A stretch of 64,000 nucleotides of DNA from Murimonas intestini (GTDB lineage Bacteria > Bacillota > Clostridia > Lachnospirales > Lachnospiraceae), in assembly GCA_003148945.1 (NCBI GenBank), contig QGGY01000013.1:1-64000 (forward strand). Direction: 5' to 3'. This document shows positions 43,771 through 52,169 of the stretch, in pieces. The notes beneath the pieces are model-generated. The model made no database searches, was not told where the DNA came from, and saw only the letters and a program-made list of their open reading frames with translations. The translations under genes were made by a program, and so were the position numbers. The stretch's first letter is position 1. Each line of letters starts with the position of its first letter.

Positions 43771-44064
43771 GTAAAATACAGTGGAAGGGATTGGCGGAAA
43801 TTTCCGTAAACAAAGGAAAAAGAAGCGATGAGATTTCTGCATTCCGGGATCATGTTCTTAAGGTCTGTACAGTAAATTCACAGATCTGCCCAATAGTTAA
43901 ACTTTTTTAACTTTGTCAGCAAACAAAGTCTTATTTTTATGCATTTCTAAAAAAAGAAAATATTTTATCCTCAGAAAAGAGTATCTGACAAAAAAGGTAA
44001 TTGACACTATATGGAAAAACCATTAGAATAAAGTCATAACAACTATCTATCTAATTCTAAGTAT
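43771..44064. other. 294-bp invertible promoter segment
   Basis: It is non-coding DNA bounded by perfect inverted repeats and lies between the surface-protein start and the recombinase gene. It contains a near-consensus promoter directed rightwards (44001-44029) and no comparably good leftward promoter. Inversion would place that promoter ~130 bases before the surface gene. Confidence 0.75.
44001..44029 (+). promoter_or_regulatory. Promoter inside the invertible segment, now facing away from the surface gene
   Basis: TTGACA, a 17-base spacer and TAGAAT, five of six at the -10 and perfect at the -35. As sequenced it points to the 3' end of the recombinase gene, whose coding strand is opposite. 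Confidence 0.8.
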
Positions 44065-44083
44065 TACATAATTGTTATTATGT
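44065..44083. repeat. Right inverted repeat of invertible segment
   Basis: TACATAATTGTTATTATGT is the exact reverse complement of the left repeat. It lies 20 bases beyond the recombinase stop. Confidence 0.85.
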
Positions 44084-44102
44084 AGTAATTATTTACTTTC
44101 TC

Positions 44103-44957
44103 TCAGACAAGTCCCAGCATTTCAAGCCGTTTTTGGTATGTCTGGCTGGTGGCGGACGTATATATCCTCGTAACTTCCAGGCTGCTGTGTCCCAGCAGGT
44201 CTGCCAGGCCGGCAATATCGTTTGTCGCCGCATAATAGACTCTGGCAAACAGATGACGCAGGTTGTGAGGAAATATCTTTACTGCATCCACCCCTGCTTC
44301 CCTGTGCAGCGCTTTCATCTCTGCCCAGATATTACTCCTGTTCTTTGGCTTTCCAGTTCTTGTAACAAAAACACAGCCTTTTGTAATATGCTGTTTCTGT
44401 ACAAAATAAAGTAGCTTCATTTTAAGCGCCTTAGGCATCAGTATGATTCTTGTTTTGCCTTTGTTCTGAACCTGGATACGTCCCTGCTTAATACTGTCTA
44501 CAGTAAAATAGGACAATTCACTGACACGTATCCCTGTAGAACAGATCGTTTCTATCATAAGTGACAATGCCGGTTTTCCTTTTTCTTCCGCCGCTTTTAA
44601 GAGATGGCGGTACTCTTCTTTACTGAGCTCTTTATCCTGTATGGCAAATAAGTTCCTCTGTACATTTAAACGCTTCACTTTCAATGTCCCCGCTTCCAGA
44701 AAAACCAGAAACTGATTTAATGCCACAAGCATTGAATTCACACTTGATACAGCATAATTTCCGGCAAGCCAGTTCTTGTAATCCACAAGGCATTGCTTGC
44801 TGACATCCCTGCTTTTATCCAGAAAGCGGTAAAAGGTGCGTATATCCGTCATATATTTCCTTATAGTGGCCTCCGAGTTTTCCCGCTCATAAAGGTATAT
44901 CCTAAATTCTTGCAAGTCTTCGTCATTTATTGTGATACATATATTTTCTCTTCTCAT
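44103..44957 (-). CDS. Tyrosine recombinase (candidate invertase of adjacent switch)
   Basis: This 284-residue protein has an N-terminal SAM-like core-binding domain (SEATIRKYMTDIRTFYRFLD) and a C-terminal catalytic domain. The full set of residues is present: CSTGIRVSELSYF (Arg), FPHNLRHLFARVYY (HxxR), GHSSLEVTRIYT (His and nucleophile Tyr). The ATG at 44957 is six bases after GGAG. No excisionase, relaxase or phage gene is nearby, so it is not part of a visible integrative element. Its 3' end lies 20 bases from the inverted repeat. Confidence 0.92.
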   Translation of the reverse strand: MRRENICITINDEDLQEFRIYLYERENSEATIRKYMTDIRTFYRFLDKSRDVSKQCLVDYKNWLAGNYAVSSVNSMLVALNQFLVFLEAGTLKVKRLNVQRNLFAIQDKELSKEEYRHLLKAAEEKGKPALSLMIETICSTGIRVSELSYFTVDSIKQGRIQVQNKGKTRIILMPKALKMKLLYFVQKQHITKGCVFVTRTGKPKNRSNIWAEMKALHREAGVDAVKIFPHNLRHLFARVYYAATNDIAGLADLLGHSSLEVTRIYTSATSQTYQKRLEMLGLV

Positions 44958-45129
44958 GATAGTCTCCATTTCCTGCCATTCTTTCGGCAATATCCAACAG
45001 GTAATTTTATGTCAGTCTTATGATTGCCATTCTCCCTGGAAAGGATTCATTCTAAGTAACTGTTCAGCTGCGAAAATATCATATTGAATACCGCATGAAA
45101 AATTAAATACAGAAAAAGACAGAAAAAAA

Positions 45130-45163
45130 GCAGCTGGAAGGAATTTCACAACTCTCCAACTGC
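45130..45163. terminator. Bidirectional terminator after PrsA-like gene
   Basis: GCAGCTGGA and TCCAACTGC pair with a 16-base loop; T runs follow on both strands. Confidence 0.8.
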
Positions 45164-45184
45164 TTTTTATTATAAAATTATGCT

Positions 45185-46450
45185 CTAGGCTTCTGTTGAT
45201 GCCTCTGTTTCTGTACTGTTCTGAGCCTCTGTCTCTGCTGCTTCAGAAGTATCCTCCGTCTCTTCGGCTTTGGCAGCAGACTCACTCTCAGAAGCTACTT
45301 CTGTTGTATTTTCTTCTGTTGTATCTTCTCCCGCTGTCTGTGCCTCAGTTGCGGCTTCTGTACCTGACTCAGTCTCTGTCTCAGCAGCCGGAGCCTCTGT
45401 TGGGGCTTCGGTGGATGCTTCTGTCGGCTTCAGCGTAAATGTATCAAAGAAATCCAGTTTTGCCACTTTTTTATCATTTACTGTGAACTCTGCTTCTTCT
45501 TTCCATGCAGCAGTCACCTCTTCAAACTTGTCTGCTTTTCTCTGCTGTACGATCGTCTCTTTTCTTGTCTCTGTTGCGTCTTTGTCAAATGTAGTCTTCA
45601 TCTGAAGCACATAGTAACCTGTCTCAGCTTCCACAGGTTCATCCGCAAACTGTCCGTCTTCAAGTGTTTCTGCTGCTGTTTTCACTTCTTCCTTCAGGTT
45701 TCCGTTGTCAGTCCCATAGGAAGAGGAAATCATGGAAAGGGAGTCATCCTCCGCTTTGGCGGCAGCCTCCAGATCCTGGCTCTCTTTAGCTGCATCCAGA
45801 ATCCTCTGTGCCTTATCCTTTACCTCTGCCTTCTGCTCATCAGTCAGGTCAATCGTATTGCCTTCCTCGTCCTTCTCTGTACCTGCAGTACTCAGGAATA
45901 CATAATTTACCGTCTTCTGTGCCGCTTCTTCATCACTCACATTTGTATCCGCCTGATTGTAGATGGCCTGCTGCATCTTGGACTGCACTGCATACAATGT
46001 CATAGCCCTCTCAACGACTTCCTGGGTAGCGCACATTTCATCAAGGACAGTTTTATCATTTGCTGCAATAAAGTCTTCAGCAGCTTTTGTAAGGGATGCT
46101 TTCTCTTCATCCGTAAGAGCTACATTATACTCTGATGCATGCTTCTCCAGCAGGAGCATCTGCTCTATATTCTCAAGGATCCCCTGTTTAAATGTCTCCC
46201 CGTATGTAGTCCCGTCTCCCGCCAGGTCAGTATTGAACATATCATCCCCGAACAGAGATGCATACGGCCCTCCCTGGAACTGTGCCTGATTAAAGCGGAC
46301 CATAAATGTATATAAATCCAATTTAATATCTTCACCATCTAATGTGGCAACCGTTACCTTTGCCGGGCTGCCAGAACATCCTGTCAGGGAAGCCGCTCCC
46401 ATGCAGGCACACAGTCCCATAACTGCCAATCTCTTGCCTAACTTATTCAT
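45185..46450 (-). CDS. PrsA/SurA-like peptidyl-prolyl isomerase lipoprotein
   Basis: This 421-residue lipoprotein has a type II signal ending SLTGC and an N-terminal SurA/PrsA chaperone region (DLYTFMVRFNQAQFQGGPYA, ILENIEQMLLLEKHASEYNV). A parvulin-like region follows (VNYVFLSTAGTEKDEEGN, FADEPVEAETGYYVLQMKT). The last ~85 residues are a Thr/Glu/Ala tail of APTEAPAAETETES type, a composition shared with the two other exported proteins in the window. It would fold secreted proteins outside the membrane. Confidence 0.85.
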   Translation of the reverse strand: MNKLGKRLAVMGLCACMGAASLTGCSGSPAKVTVATLDGEDIKLDLYTFMVRFNQAQFQGGPYASLFGDDMFNTDLAGDGTTYGETFKQGILENIEQMLLLEKHASEYNVALTDEEKASLTKAAEDFIAANDKTVLDEMCATQEVVERAMTLYAVQSKMQQAIYNQADTNVSDEEAAQKTVNYVFLSTAGTEKDEEGNTIDLTDEQKAEVKDKAQRILDAAKESQDLEAAAKAEDDSLSMISSSYGTDNGNLKEEVKTAAETLEDGQFADEPVEAETGYYVLQMKTTFDKDATETRKETIVQQRKADKFEEVTAAWKEEAEFTVNDKKVAKLDFFDTFTLKPTEASTEAPTEAPAAETETESGTEAATEAQTAGEDTTEENTTEVASESESAAKAEETEDTSEAAETEAQNSTETEASTEA

Positions 46451-46599
46451 AAGTAAGTATCCTCCTAAAGTTCATAAATCGCTGCAGGGCGCAAAGACGC
46501 CTGCACCAGCTTATTATAGCCCTTTTTTGTCTCTGCCGCAATGCTTTTGTGTAAAGAAACACAATAATTTCACATTAATTGCTGTTTAGGGGAGTAACA

Positions 46600-46956
46600 G
46601 GACGCTTTGTCCAGAAGGCAGTGAGCCTTGAGTCAGGAGCAGGGGCAGGAAGAGGCCGTTGTTCTGTCCGAACCGCTGTGTCCTGAAACTCTAAGGCTCC
46701 AGACACCGCTAGAACCGCAAAAAGCGGCCGGAAACTCGACAAGTCCGCCGATGCGGACTCGTCTCAGACAGCTCCGGCCTCGAGCGCAAGCGCTCGTTTT
46801 TGCTGACCGCGCTGTCTGGAGCCTAAGAGTTTCATGTCCTCGCTATAGTCCGCCACAACGGCCTCTTCCTGCCCCTGCTCCTGACTCAAGGCTTCAAGTT
46901 TACTGGCACAAAGCTGGCTGTTATAAACAGGCCGGGACTGGGATGGAAAACCACTA
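46600..46956 (+). ncRNA. Large structured RNA candidate, copy 1
   Basis: A ~357-nt element. From outside in: GCTTTG/CAAAGC (46604-46609 with 46909-46914); a perfect 39-bp helix (46624-46662 with 46855-46893); a conserved internal loop (CTGTCCGAACCGCTGTGTCC opposite CATGTCCTCGCT); a ~21-bp helix with one fixed mismatch; GCAAAAA/TTTTTGC; GGCCGGA/TCCGGCC; hairpins AGTCCGC/GCGGACT and GAGCGCAAGCGCTC. A trailing hairpin CTGTT/AACAG follows. Copy 2 at 47074-47435 preserves every helix with different bases. Open frames across it are incidental. Confidence 0.75.
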
Positions 46957-47073
46957 TGTATATGAAGGAGTTTAATTGAAATCTTTCTCTATGTTGATTT
47001 AGAAATAGAATACCCTATATATTTTGAATATGACAAATAATTGATTCCAATATATTTCGGGAATCCAGCAAAG

Positions 47074-47435
47074 TAGTGGTCTCACCCATACCCCAGCCTC
47101 ATTACGGGAGCCAGCTTTGCACCGATAACCTTGGCATCAGTGGGAGGGACAGGCGGCGGGCGTGTGGCTTCGGGGTGAAGGACTTGAGCGAGGACATGAA
47201 AATCTTAGGTTCCAGAGTCTGCGGTCAGTGAAAGTGAGCGCTTGCGCTCAAGGGCGGAACTGTCTGAGGGGCGTTTGCATCAGGCAAACGCACCGAGTTT
47301 CCGCCCGCCTTTCACGGTTCAAGCAGACTTTGGAACCTTAGATTTTCAGGACACAGCGGTTCGGACAGAGCCCCGAAGCCACATGCCCGCCGCCTGCCCC
47401 TCCCGCTGATTCACTACCTACAATGCAAAGCGTCC
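47074..47435 (-). ncRNA. Large structured RNA candidate, copy 2
   Basis: This ~362-nt relative of copy 1 is on the opposite strand, tail to tail with it. The outer ~36-bp helix has a wholly different sequence from copy 1 but still pairs (three wobbles or mismatches). Inner helices change in compensation: GTGAAAG/CTTTCAC for GCAAAAA/TTTTTGC, GCGTTTGC/GCAAACGC for AGTCCGC/GCGGACT, TGAGCG/CGCTCA for CGAGCG/CGCTCG. Loop and flank sequences are conserved, including GGACGCTTTG, GGAAACTCG, CTCAGACAG, CTGACCGC, CAAAGCTGGCT and ACCACTA. Confidence 0.75.
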
Positions 47436-47596
47436 TCCCCGCCTCTAATCATCTAACCAGTAATTTAACCGCAAAAACCTTCCATATCAACGCAGTCATG
47501 CAGAAATAATTGTTTTGGTACTTCAAATATTTCTCACCCTGCATATATACAGAAGGTTTCCTGTTTTTATTTATTACTTCTTAAGGCTGACCGCAC

Positions 47597-48952
47597 TTAC
47601 AAGTTTTCTCCATTCATATGAATAGTCTCACGATACCATTCATATGAATCTTTCGGGATACGTTCTAAAGTTGCAAAATCTATGTAAACTAAACCGAAGC
47701 GGTCGCTATATCCCTGGCTCCACTCAAAGTTGTCCATCAGCGACCACTGAAAATATCCGGCAATATCGATACCTTCTTCTGCTGCCCGGCGCAGTCCCAA
47801 AAGATGGCGGTGCAGATAATCAATACGGGCTGAATCGTGTACCTTACCGTCTAAACTTAACCAGTCATGGCAGGACATGCCGTTTTCAGTAATGTAAATC
47901 GGCTTCTTATACCGTTCATTCAAGAATTTCACAGCCCAATACAGGCAGTCAAAATTCACATGCCATCCGATAGCCGTTTTAGGACCGCCCGCCGGATGTT
48001 TTAAAAATTCCGGCCTGCCATCCTGGCCCATGCGCACCGGGTCACCCCGGTAAATATTCTGGCCGTAGAAATCTATGGGCTGAGAGATCAGCTTCATGTC
48101 ATCCCCGCCAACATGCGGCATGTCTTTCTCCAGAATTTTCATTCCATCCTCCGGGTATTTTCCCAGCAGCACCGGATCACTCCACCATGCAACACTCCAT
48201 ACCCAGTCATCACCGCCAGGGGTTGCGAAGTAAGCCTGTCTGGCAGCCTCCTGATCCTGAAGGCTCTCACTTACCGGGACTGCCGCATTTGAGGTAGGTG
48301 CATATCCAATCTGTACACCGGGCACCTCTGCCCGCAGCGCCTGGACTGCACGCCCATGAGCCAGCAGGACATTGTGGCTCATCTGCAGACACTCCCTCCG
48401 CTCCATTCTGACTCCTGGTGCATGAACTGTCTGTATAAAGGAGCATCCGATAAACACCTGGGGTTCATTAAAAGTGATAAAATGCTTTACTTTACCCTTT
48501 AACCTCCGGCCTATCAGCGCCGCATACTCAGCAAACCACTGCGGACTTTCCGGATTCATCCAGCCGCCGCGAAGATACAGCGCATATGGCATGTCCCAGT
48601 GGTATAATGTTACATAAGGCGTAATGCCATGCTCCAGCAGCATGTCCACCAGACGTTCATAAAAATGCATTCCCGCCTCATTGACATCTCCGATTCCCTG
48701 GGGCAGCACTCTGGGCCACGAAACAGAAAACCGGTAGGCCTTAAGACCCAGATCCGCCATCATTTCTACATCTTTTTCCATGCAGTGATAATGTCCGCAT
48801 GCAGTATCGCCGGTATGGCCGTCAAATACTTTTCCGGGCTGATGAGAAAAAACATCCCAGATAGACTCTCCTTTCCCGTCTTCAAATGCTGCACCCTCTA
48901 TCTGATAAGCGCTCGCGGCAGCGCCCCAGACAAAATCCTTCCGAAAAGCCAT
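47597..48952 (-). CDS. GH1 beta-glucosidase / 6-phospho-beta-glucosidase
   Basis: This 451-residue cytoplasmic GH1 TIM barrel has N-terminal FVWGAAASAYQIEGA, acid/base Glu in HFITFNEPQVF, nucleophile Glu in PIYITENGMSC, and QWSLMDNFEWSQGYSDRFGL at the aglycone side. It would hydrolyse beta-glucosides or related disaccharides. It is the last gene of the glycan operon, five bases after nagB. Confidence 0.92.
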   Translation of the reverse strand: MAFRKDFVWGAAASAYQIEGAAFEDGKGESIWDVFSHQPGKVFDGHTGDTACGHYHCMEKDVEMMADLGLKAYRFSVSWPRVLPQGIGDVNEAGMHFYERLVDMLLEHGITPYVTLYHWDMPYALYLRGGWMNPESPQWFAEYAALIGRRLKGKVKHFITFNEPQVFIGCSFIQTVHAPGVRMERRECLQMSHNVLLAHGRAVQALRAEVPGVQIGYAPTSNAAVPVSESLQDQEAARQAYFATPGGDDWVWSVAWWSDPVLLGKYPEDGMKILEKDMPHVGGDDMKLISQPIDFYGQNIYRGDPVRMGQDGRPEFLKHPAGGPKTAIGWHVNFDCLYWAVKFLNERYKKPIYITENGMSCHDWLSLDGKVHDSARIDYLHRHLLGLRRAAEEGIDIAGYFQWSLMDNFEWSQGYSDRFGLVYIDFATLERIPKDSYEWYRETIHMNGENL

Positions 48953-48957
48953 TATCT

Positions 48958-49719
48958 CTATTCTCCTTTATCCCCGATAGCCGAATCTAAGTCCCAATCT
49001 GCGGCAGAATCTGCAGCAGTATCCAGGCTTACGATACAGTTTGGATGATTCTGCAATGCACTGGCCGGCACAGCATTTGTCACCTCACCGTACATGGATG
49101 TATGCATAATGGCCTGTTTCTTTTTCCCGTTTGCAATAACAACCAGGACCCGGCTGTCCCATATCTGTTTCATTCCCAATGTGATGCCCTGTGTGACAGG
49201 GGTTGGCTTTTGAAAATACTTTTGGGCCACCTTTACTGTAATTGGATCCAGGAGCACTGTATGTGCAGTACTGTTAAAATCACATCCAGGCTCGTTGAGA
49301 GCAATATGGCCGTTCATTCCCACTCCCATGAGTGAAACATCGATCGGCCCCTCTGCTGCCAGATATTTATTGACTCTGGCGCACTCTTCATCCAAATCTT
49401 CAGAACAGGCATCGAAAAAGACAACATTCTCTTTCTTTAATCCCAAGGGCTTCACCACATGGTCAATGATACATTTTATACAGCCGCCTTCCGTATCTTC
49501 ATCCAGTCCTGCCCACTCGTCCAGACCTATAAGCCTGCAGTCCCTAAAATCCGCCAGACCTTCACGCTGCATACGGGCCATCCAGGCATATGTCTCCGTA
49601 GGAGTGTCGCCTGCTGCCAGGCACAGCAAAGCATTTGGCTTTTTCTTTACGTATGAGGCAATAATCTTTGCGGCCGTTTTTGCCTGCTCTTCCATAGAAC
49701 CACTCACTATTTTCTTCAT
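48958..49719 (-). CDS. nagB: Glucosamine-6-phosphate deaminase
   Basis: This 253-residue NagB-family enzyme converts glucosamine-6-phosphate to fructose-6-phosphate and ammonia. Segments are LCLAAGDTPTETYAWMARMQ, RLIGLDEWAGLD (the catalytic Asp region), LMGVGMNGHIALNEPG (His) and TQGITLGMKQIW. Its ATG overlaps the stop of the GH38 gene (ATGA). Confidence 0.92.
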   Translation of the reverse strand: MKKIVSGSMEEQAKTAAKIIASYVKKKPNALLCLAAGDTPTETYAWMARMQREGLADFRDCRLIGLDEWAGLDEDTEGGCIKCIIDHVVKPLGLKKENVVFFDACSEDLDEECARVNKYLAAEGPIDVSLMGVGMNGHIALNEPGCDFNSTAHTVLLDPITVKVAQKYFQKPTPVTQGITLGMKQIWDSRVLVVIANGKKKQAIMHTSMYGEVTNAVPASALQNHPNCIVSLDTAADSAADWDLDSAIGDKGE

Positions 49720-52151
49720 GAAAAGTCTCCTTGCTGTTCTTCCATTTTAAGAACAAACGTCCTGATCTCAAATGGCGCAAACTGCAGCTGCTGTTTGTCC
49801 AGCTTTTCACCTATGTTACCATACACATCAGATTCATAGCATGACAGCCCCTCACTGCAGATCAGCCCGCACTGTGTTTCTTTTCCTAAAATCTCATAGG
49901 CTCTTACTATAAGAACACCTTTATCGCGATATGCAGCCGACACTGCCACATTAGATTTACTGAACCGCAGAAGGCTCTCCTGATTTTGTACCGAAGTCCC
50001 CGCAATACAGACTGGTGCACGGTTCAATACCGCCCCCAGTGCCACTGCTGCAGTATCTTCCTCAGGAGCATGATCTGAAAAAGCAAAATCAAATACATGC
50101 TCCCCGTTATCATAAGATCCCGGCTGCGGATACATAGTACCGTCCTGACAGTTTGTTCCGCTGCGCTGCAGGCTGATGAAAATATCCTTTCCTACCATCT
50201 GATGGCCCGGAGTACCTGTATTGGCAATTGACAATCCTGCCTGATCGTCACTGTAATCTACCCAGTGCAAAGCAGGGTAGTCACCTTTTGCGTAATTATA
50301 CACACCCGGCTGCATCGGCTGAGCTGTATCACGATATTTATACGGCACTTCAAAATACGGTTTCCGGCAGACTGCTGCAAACGGCGTATCATACAGTGCT
50401 TTCGCCTTCAGCGGATCCAGCTCTACAGGGATTCGCAGGGAAATTTTAGTATTGTATCCTGTGAAATCCACAGTCAGCCGCAGCCGGAAATATGGCAGAT
50501 ACCGCGGGAAGATATACTCTTTCTTGAAGGACAGAGAACCAAATCCCGGCCAATAGTCACCTGCGTTCCCTGAAATAGGCCTGTGGCCCGGACGCACCGC
50601 TCCTCTGGTGGTCACTTTGATAAAAAGCGGTCCTTCTTCCACATCACATACTTCTTCATCCTGAAATTCAGCGCCATAAGGAACCTCACGGAGAACTTCT
50701 GCCCACATGGAGCCACTTTCATGACGGAAAATAATTTCGCCGAAATTTTCCTGTCCAAACACAGAATGTCCATAGCGCCTGGATTTAATCTTAGGCATGG
50801 GATTTGTAAAATCAAAGGCAAAGCAATCTGTTTCTCCGCAGTAGCCTGCAGTATCTCTTTTCAGCGGGTCCACTGCTTCATCAGGGCACCCTGCTTCAAA
50901 AGTCTTTACACTGAGAGGCAGAAGTTTAGCAGTAAAGTAATATCTGTCACCGTCACGCTGGAGGGGAACTCCTGCCGGCAGCGCCCCCGCGGTAGTCTCT
51001 ATCAGCTGCTCCTCCCCGCTGGCTGAAGGATTCAGCACTGCCACAGCTGTACCTCTGCCTAATGCTTCTGCACAGGAATCTTCTGCGCAGCTTAAAGCAA
51101 ACTGCAGCTTTTTCATCACTCCCGTATTACATGCATCATGATGGCAGCCGCAGGCAGCGTCATGGAACTGGCCAAGAGCCAGCTGTCTCCACGCTTTTTC
51201 AAGATCCGGTTCTCTGTCTGTCAGGGCACATGCCAGCTCTGCATTAAACAGTGCATTCTCTGCAGCCCGAATCTGCTGTTTGACTCCAATGCGAGTCGTA
51301 TAACATCCGGTAAATACAGGATTAAATTCTCCTTTATAAACAGGCAGTATATCCTCATCCAATGTTTTACAGTAATCAGCCAGACGGCCGAACGTTACCT
51401 TGCGCTCTGCACCTGCATTTGCATTTACCGCTTCAAGATGCTTAAAAAATCTCTCATCCAGCATCTGGACCTCTGAGATGTAGTATGCCAGCACATTTCC
51501 CTTCATTTTCTGCAGGTCAGTAAATGTTTTTTCAAAACGCTCATCCTCGTCCAGCATTACAGGCACGTTTGTCACATATGATGTTTTATCAATACCTGCA
51601 CCCTGGGGAGCCACAGTCACAGATGTGCCTGCCGCACCCTGCCACACAAACGGTGCATCCACATCCAGATCTTCGGGAGCATTTGGCATACGTCCCGGTG
51701 CAAGATAATGATAACCTGCTGCTGCCAGCATCTGCGGCGTCTGGAACGGTGTGCCAAAAGAATCCATGAGACTTGCACACTGGGGTGTATATCCACATGT
51801 CTTCTGATAAAACTCACGTCCCAGCATACAGTTGCGCAGAAAAGATTCTCCGCTGATCAGATTCATATCAGGAATGCAATAGCCGCCAATAAGTTCAAGC
51901 ATACCGCGTCCTTCATCAACATATGCACGGATCTGTTCAAGCTTCTTTGGATTCCTTTCCAGGTAATTCTGAAGTACATAAGCCTGGTCAAAAATATAGC
52001 CATAGCCTGGATATTTCTCAAAAAAATCCATTACAATATTTAATTGCTCTTCGCGGATCTCATCGTACTCCTCATACGGAAACTGCCATGTAAGATCCGA
52101 GTGATGTATGGTGGTAAGAAAGATCTTGTCTTCCATTTTGTTTTCATTCAT
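49716..52151 (-). CDS. GH38 alpha-mannosidase
   Basis: This 811-residue retaining mannosidase has the N-terminal catalytic domain with zinc ligands in TIHHSDLTWQF, the nucleophile Asp in SLMDSFGTPFQTPQM and a C-terminal beta-sandwich half. There is no signal peptide, so it acts on imported manno-oligosaccharides. GGAGG precedes the ATG. It is coupled to nagB and follows the kinase gene. Confidence 0.9.
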   Translation of the reverse strand: MNENKMEDKIFLTTIHHSDLTWQFPYEEYDEIREEQLNIVMDFFEKYPGYGYIFDQAYVLQNYLERNPKKLEQIRAYVDEGRGMLELIGGYCIPDMNLISGESFLRNCMLGREFYQKTCGYTPQCASLMDSFGTPFQTPQMLAAAGYHYLAPGRMPNAPEDLDVDAPFVWQGAAGTSVTVAPQGAGIDKTSYVTNVPVMLDEDERFEKTFTDLQKMKGNVLAYYISEVQMLDERFFKHLEAVNANAGAERKVTFGRLADYCKTLDEDILPVYKGEFNPVFTGCYTTRIGVKQQIRAAENALFNAELACALTDREPDLEKAWRQLALGQFHDAACGCHHDACNTGVMKKLQFALSCAEDSCAEALGRGTAVAVLNPSASGEEQLIETTAGALPAGVPLQRDGDRYYFTAKLLPLSVKTFEAGCPDEAVDPLKRDTAGYCGETDCFAFDFTNPMPKIKSRRYGHSVFGQENFGEIIFRHESGSMWAEVLREVPYGAEFQDEEVCDVEEGPLFIKVTTRGAVRPGHRPISGNAGDYWPGFGSLSFKKEYIFPRYLPYFRLRLTVDFTGYNTKISLRIPVELDPLKAKALYDTPFAAVCRKPYFEVPYKYRDTAQPMQPGVYNYAKGDYPALHWVDYSDDQAGLSIANTGTPGHQMVGKDIFISLQRSGTNCQDGTMYPQPGSYDNGEHVFDFAFSDHAPEEDTAAVALGAVLNRAPVCIAGTSVQNQESLLRFSKSNVAVSAAYRDKGVLIVRAYEILGKETQCGLICSEGLSCYESDVYGNIGEKLDKQQLQFAPFEIRTFVLKMEEQQGDFS

Positions 52152-52169
52152 GATCTGTTCCTCCTGTCG

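Larger units (their letters stand above)
46457..47596. other. 1.1-kb gene-free region holding two structured RNA copies
   Basis: Between the PrsA-like gene and the GH1 gene I find no credible coding region. Two convergent ~360-nt structured elements fill most of it; the ~118 bases between them and both flanks are AT-rich. Confidence 0.7.

Noticed and set aside
43771-44064. Invertible segment as a simple terminator or MITE
   Set aside because: The repeats lie ~300 bases apart with a consensus promoter between them and a recombinase beside. There is no T run, and the ends lack a second copy elsewhere in the window.
46628-46975. 115-residue plus-strand open frame across structured element 1
   Set aside because: It follows a near-perfect palindrome, has Arg/Pro-rich composition and no ribosome site. 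The covarying helices explain the sequence better than a protein.
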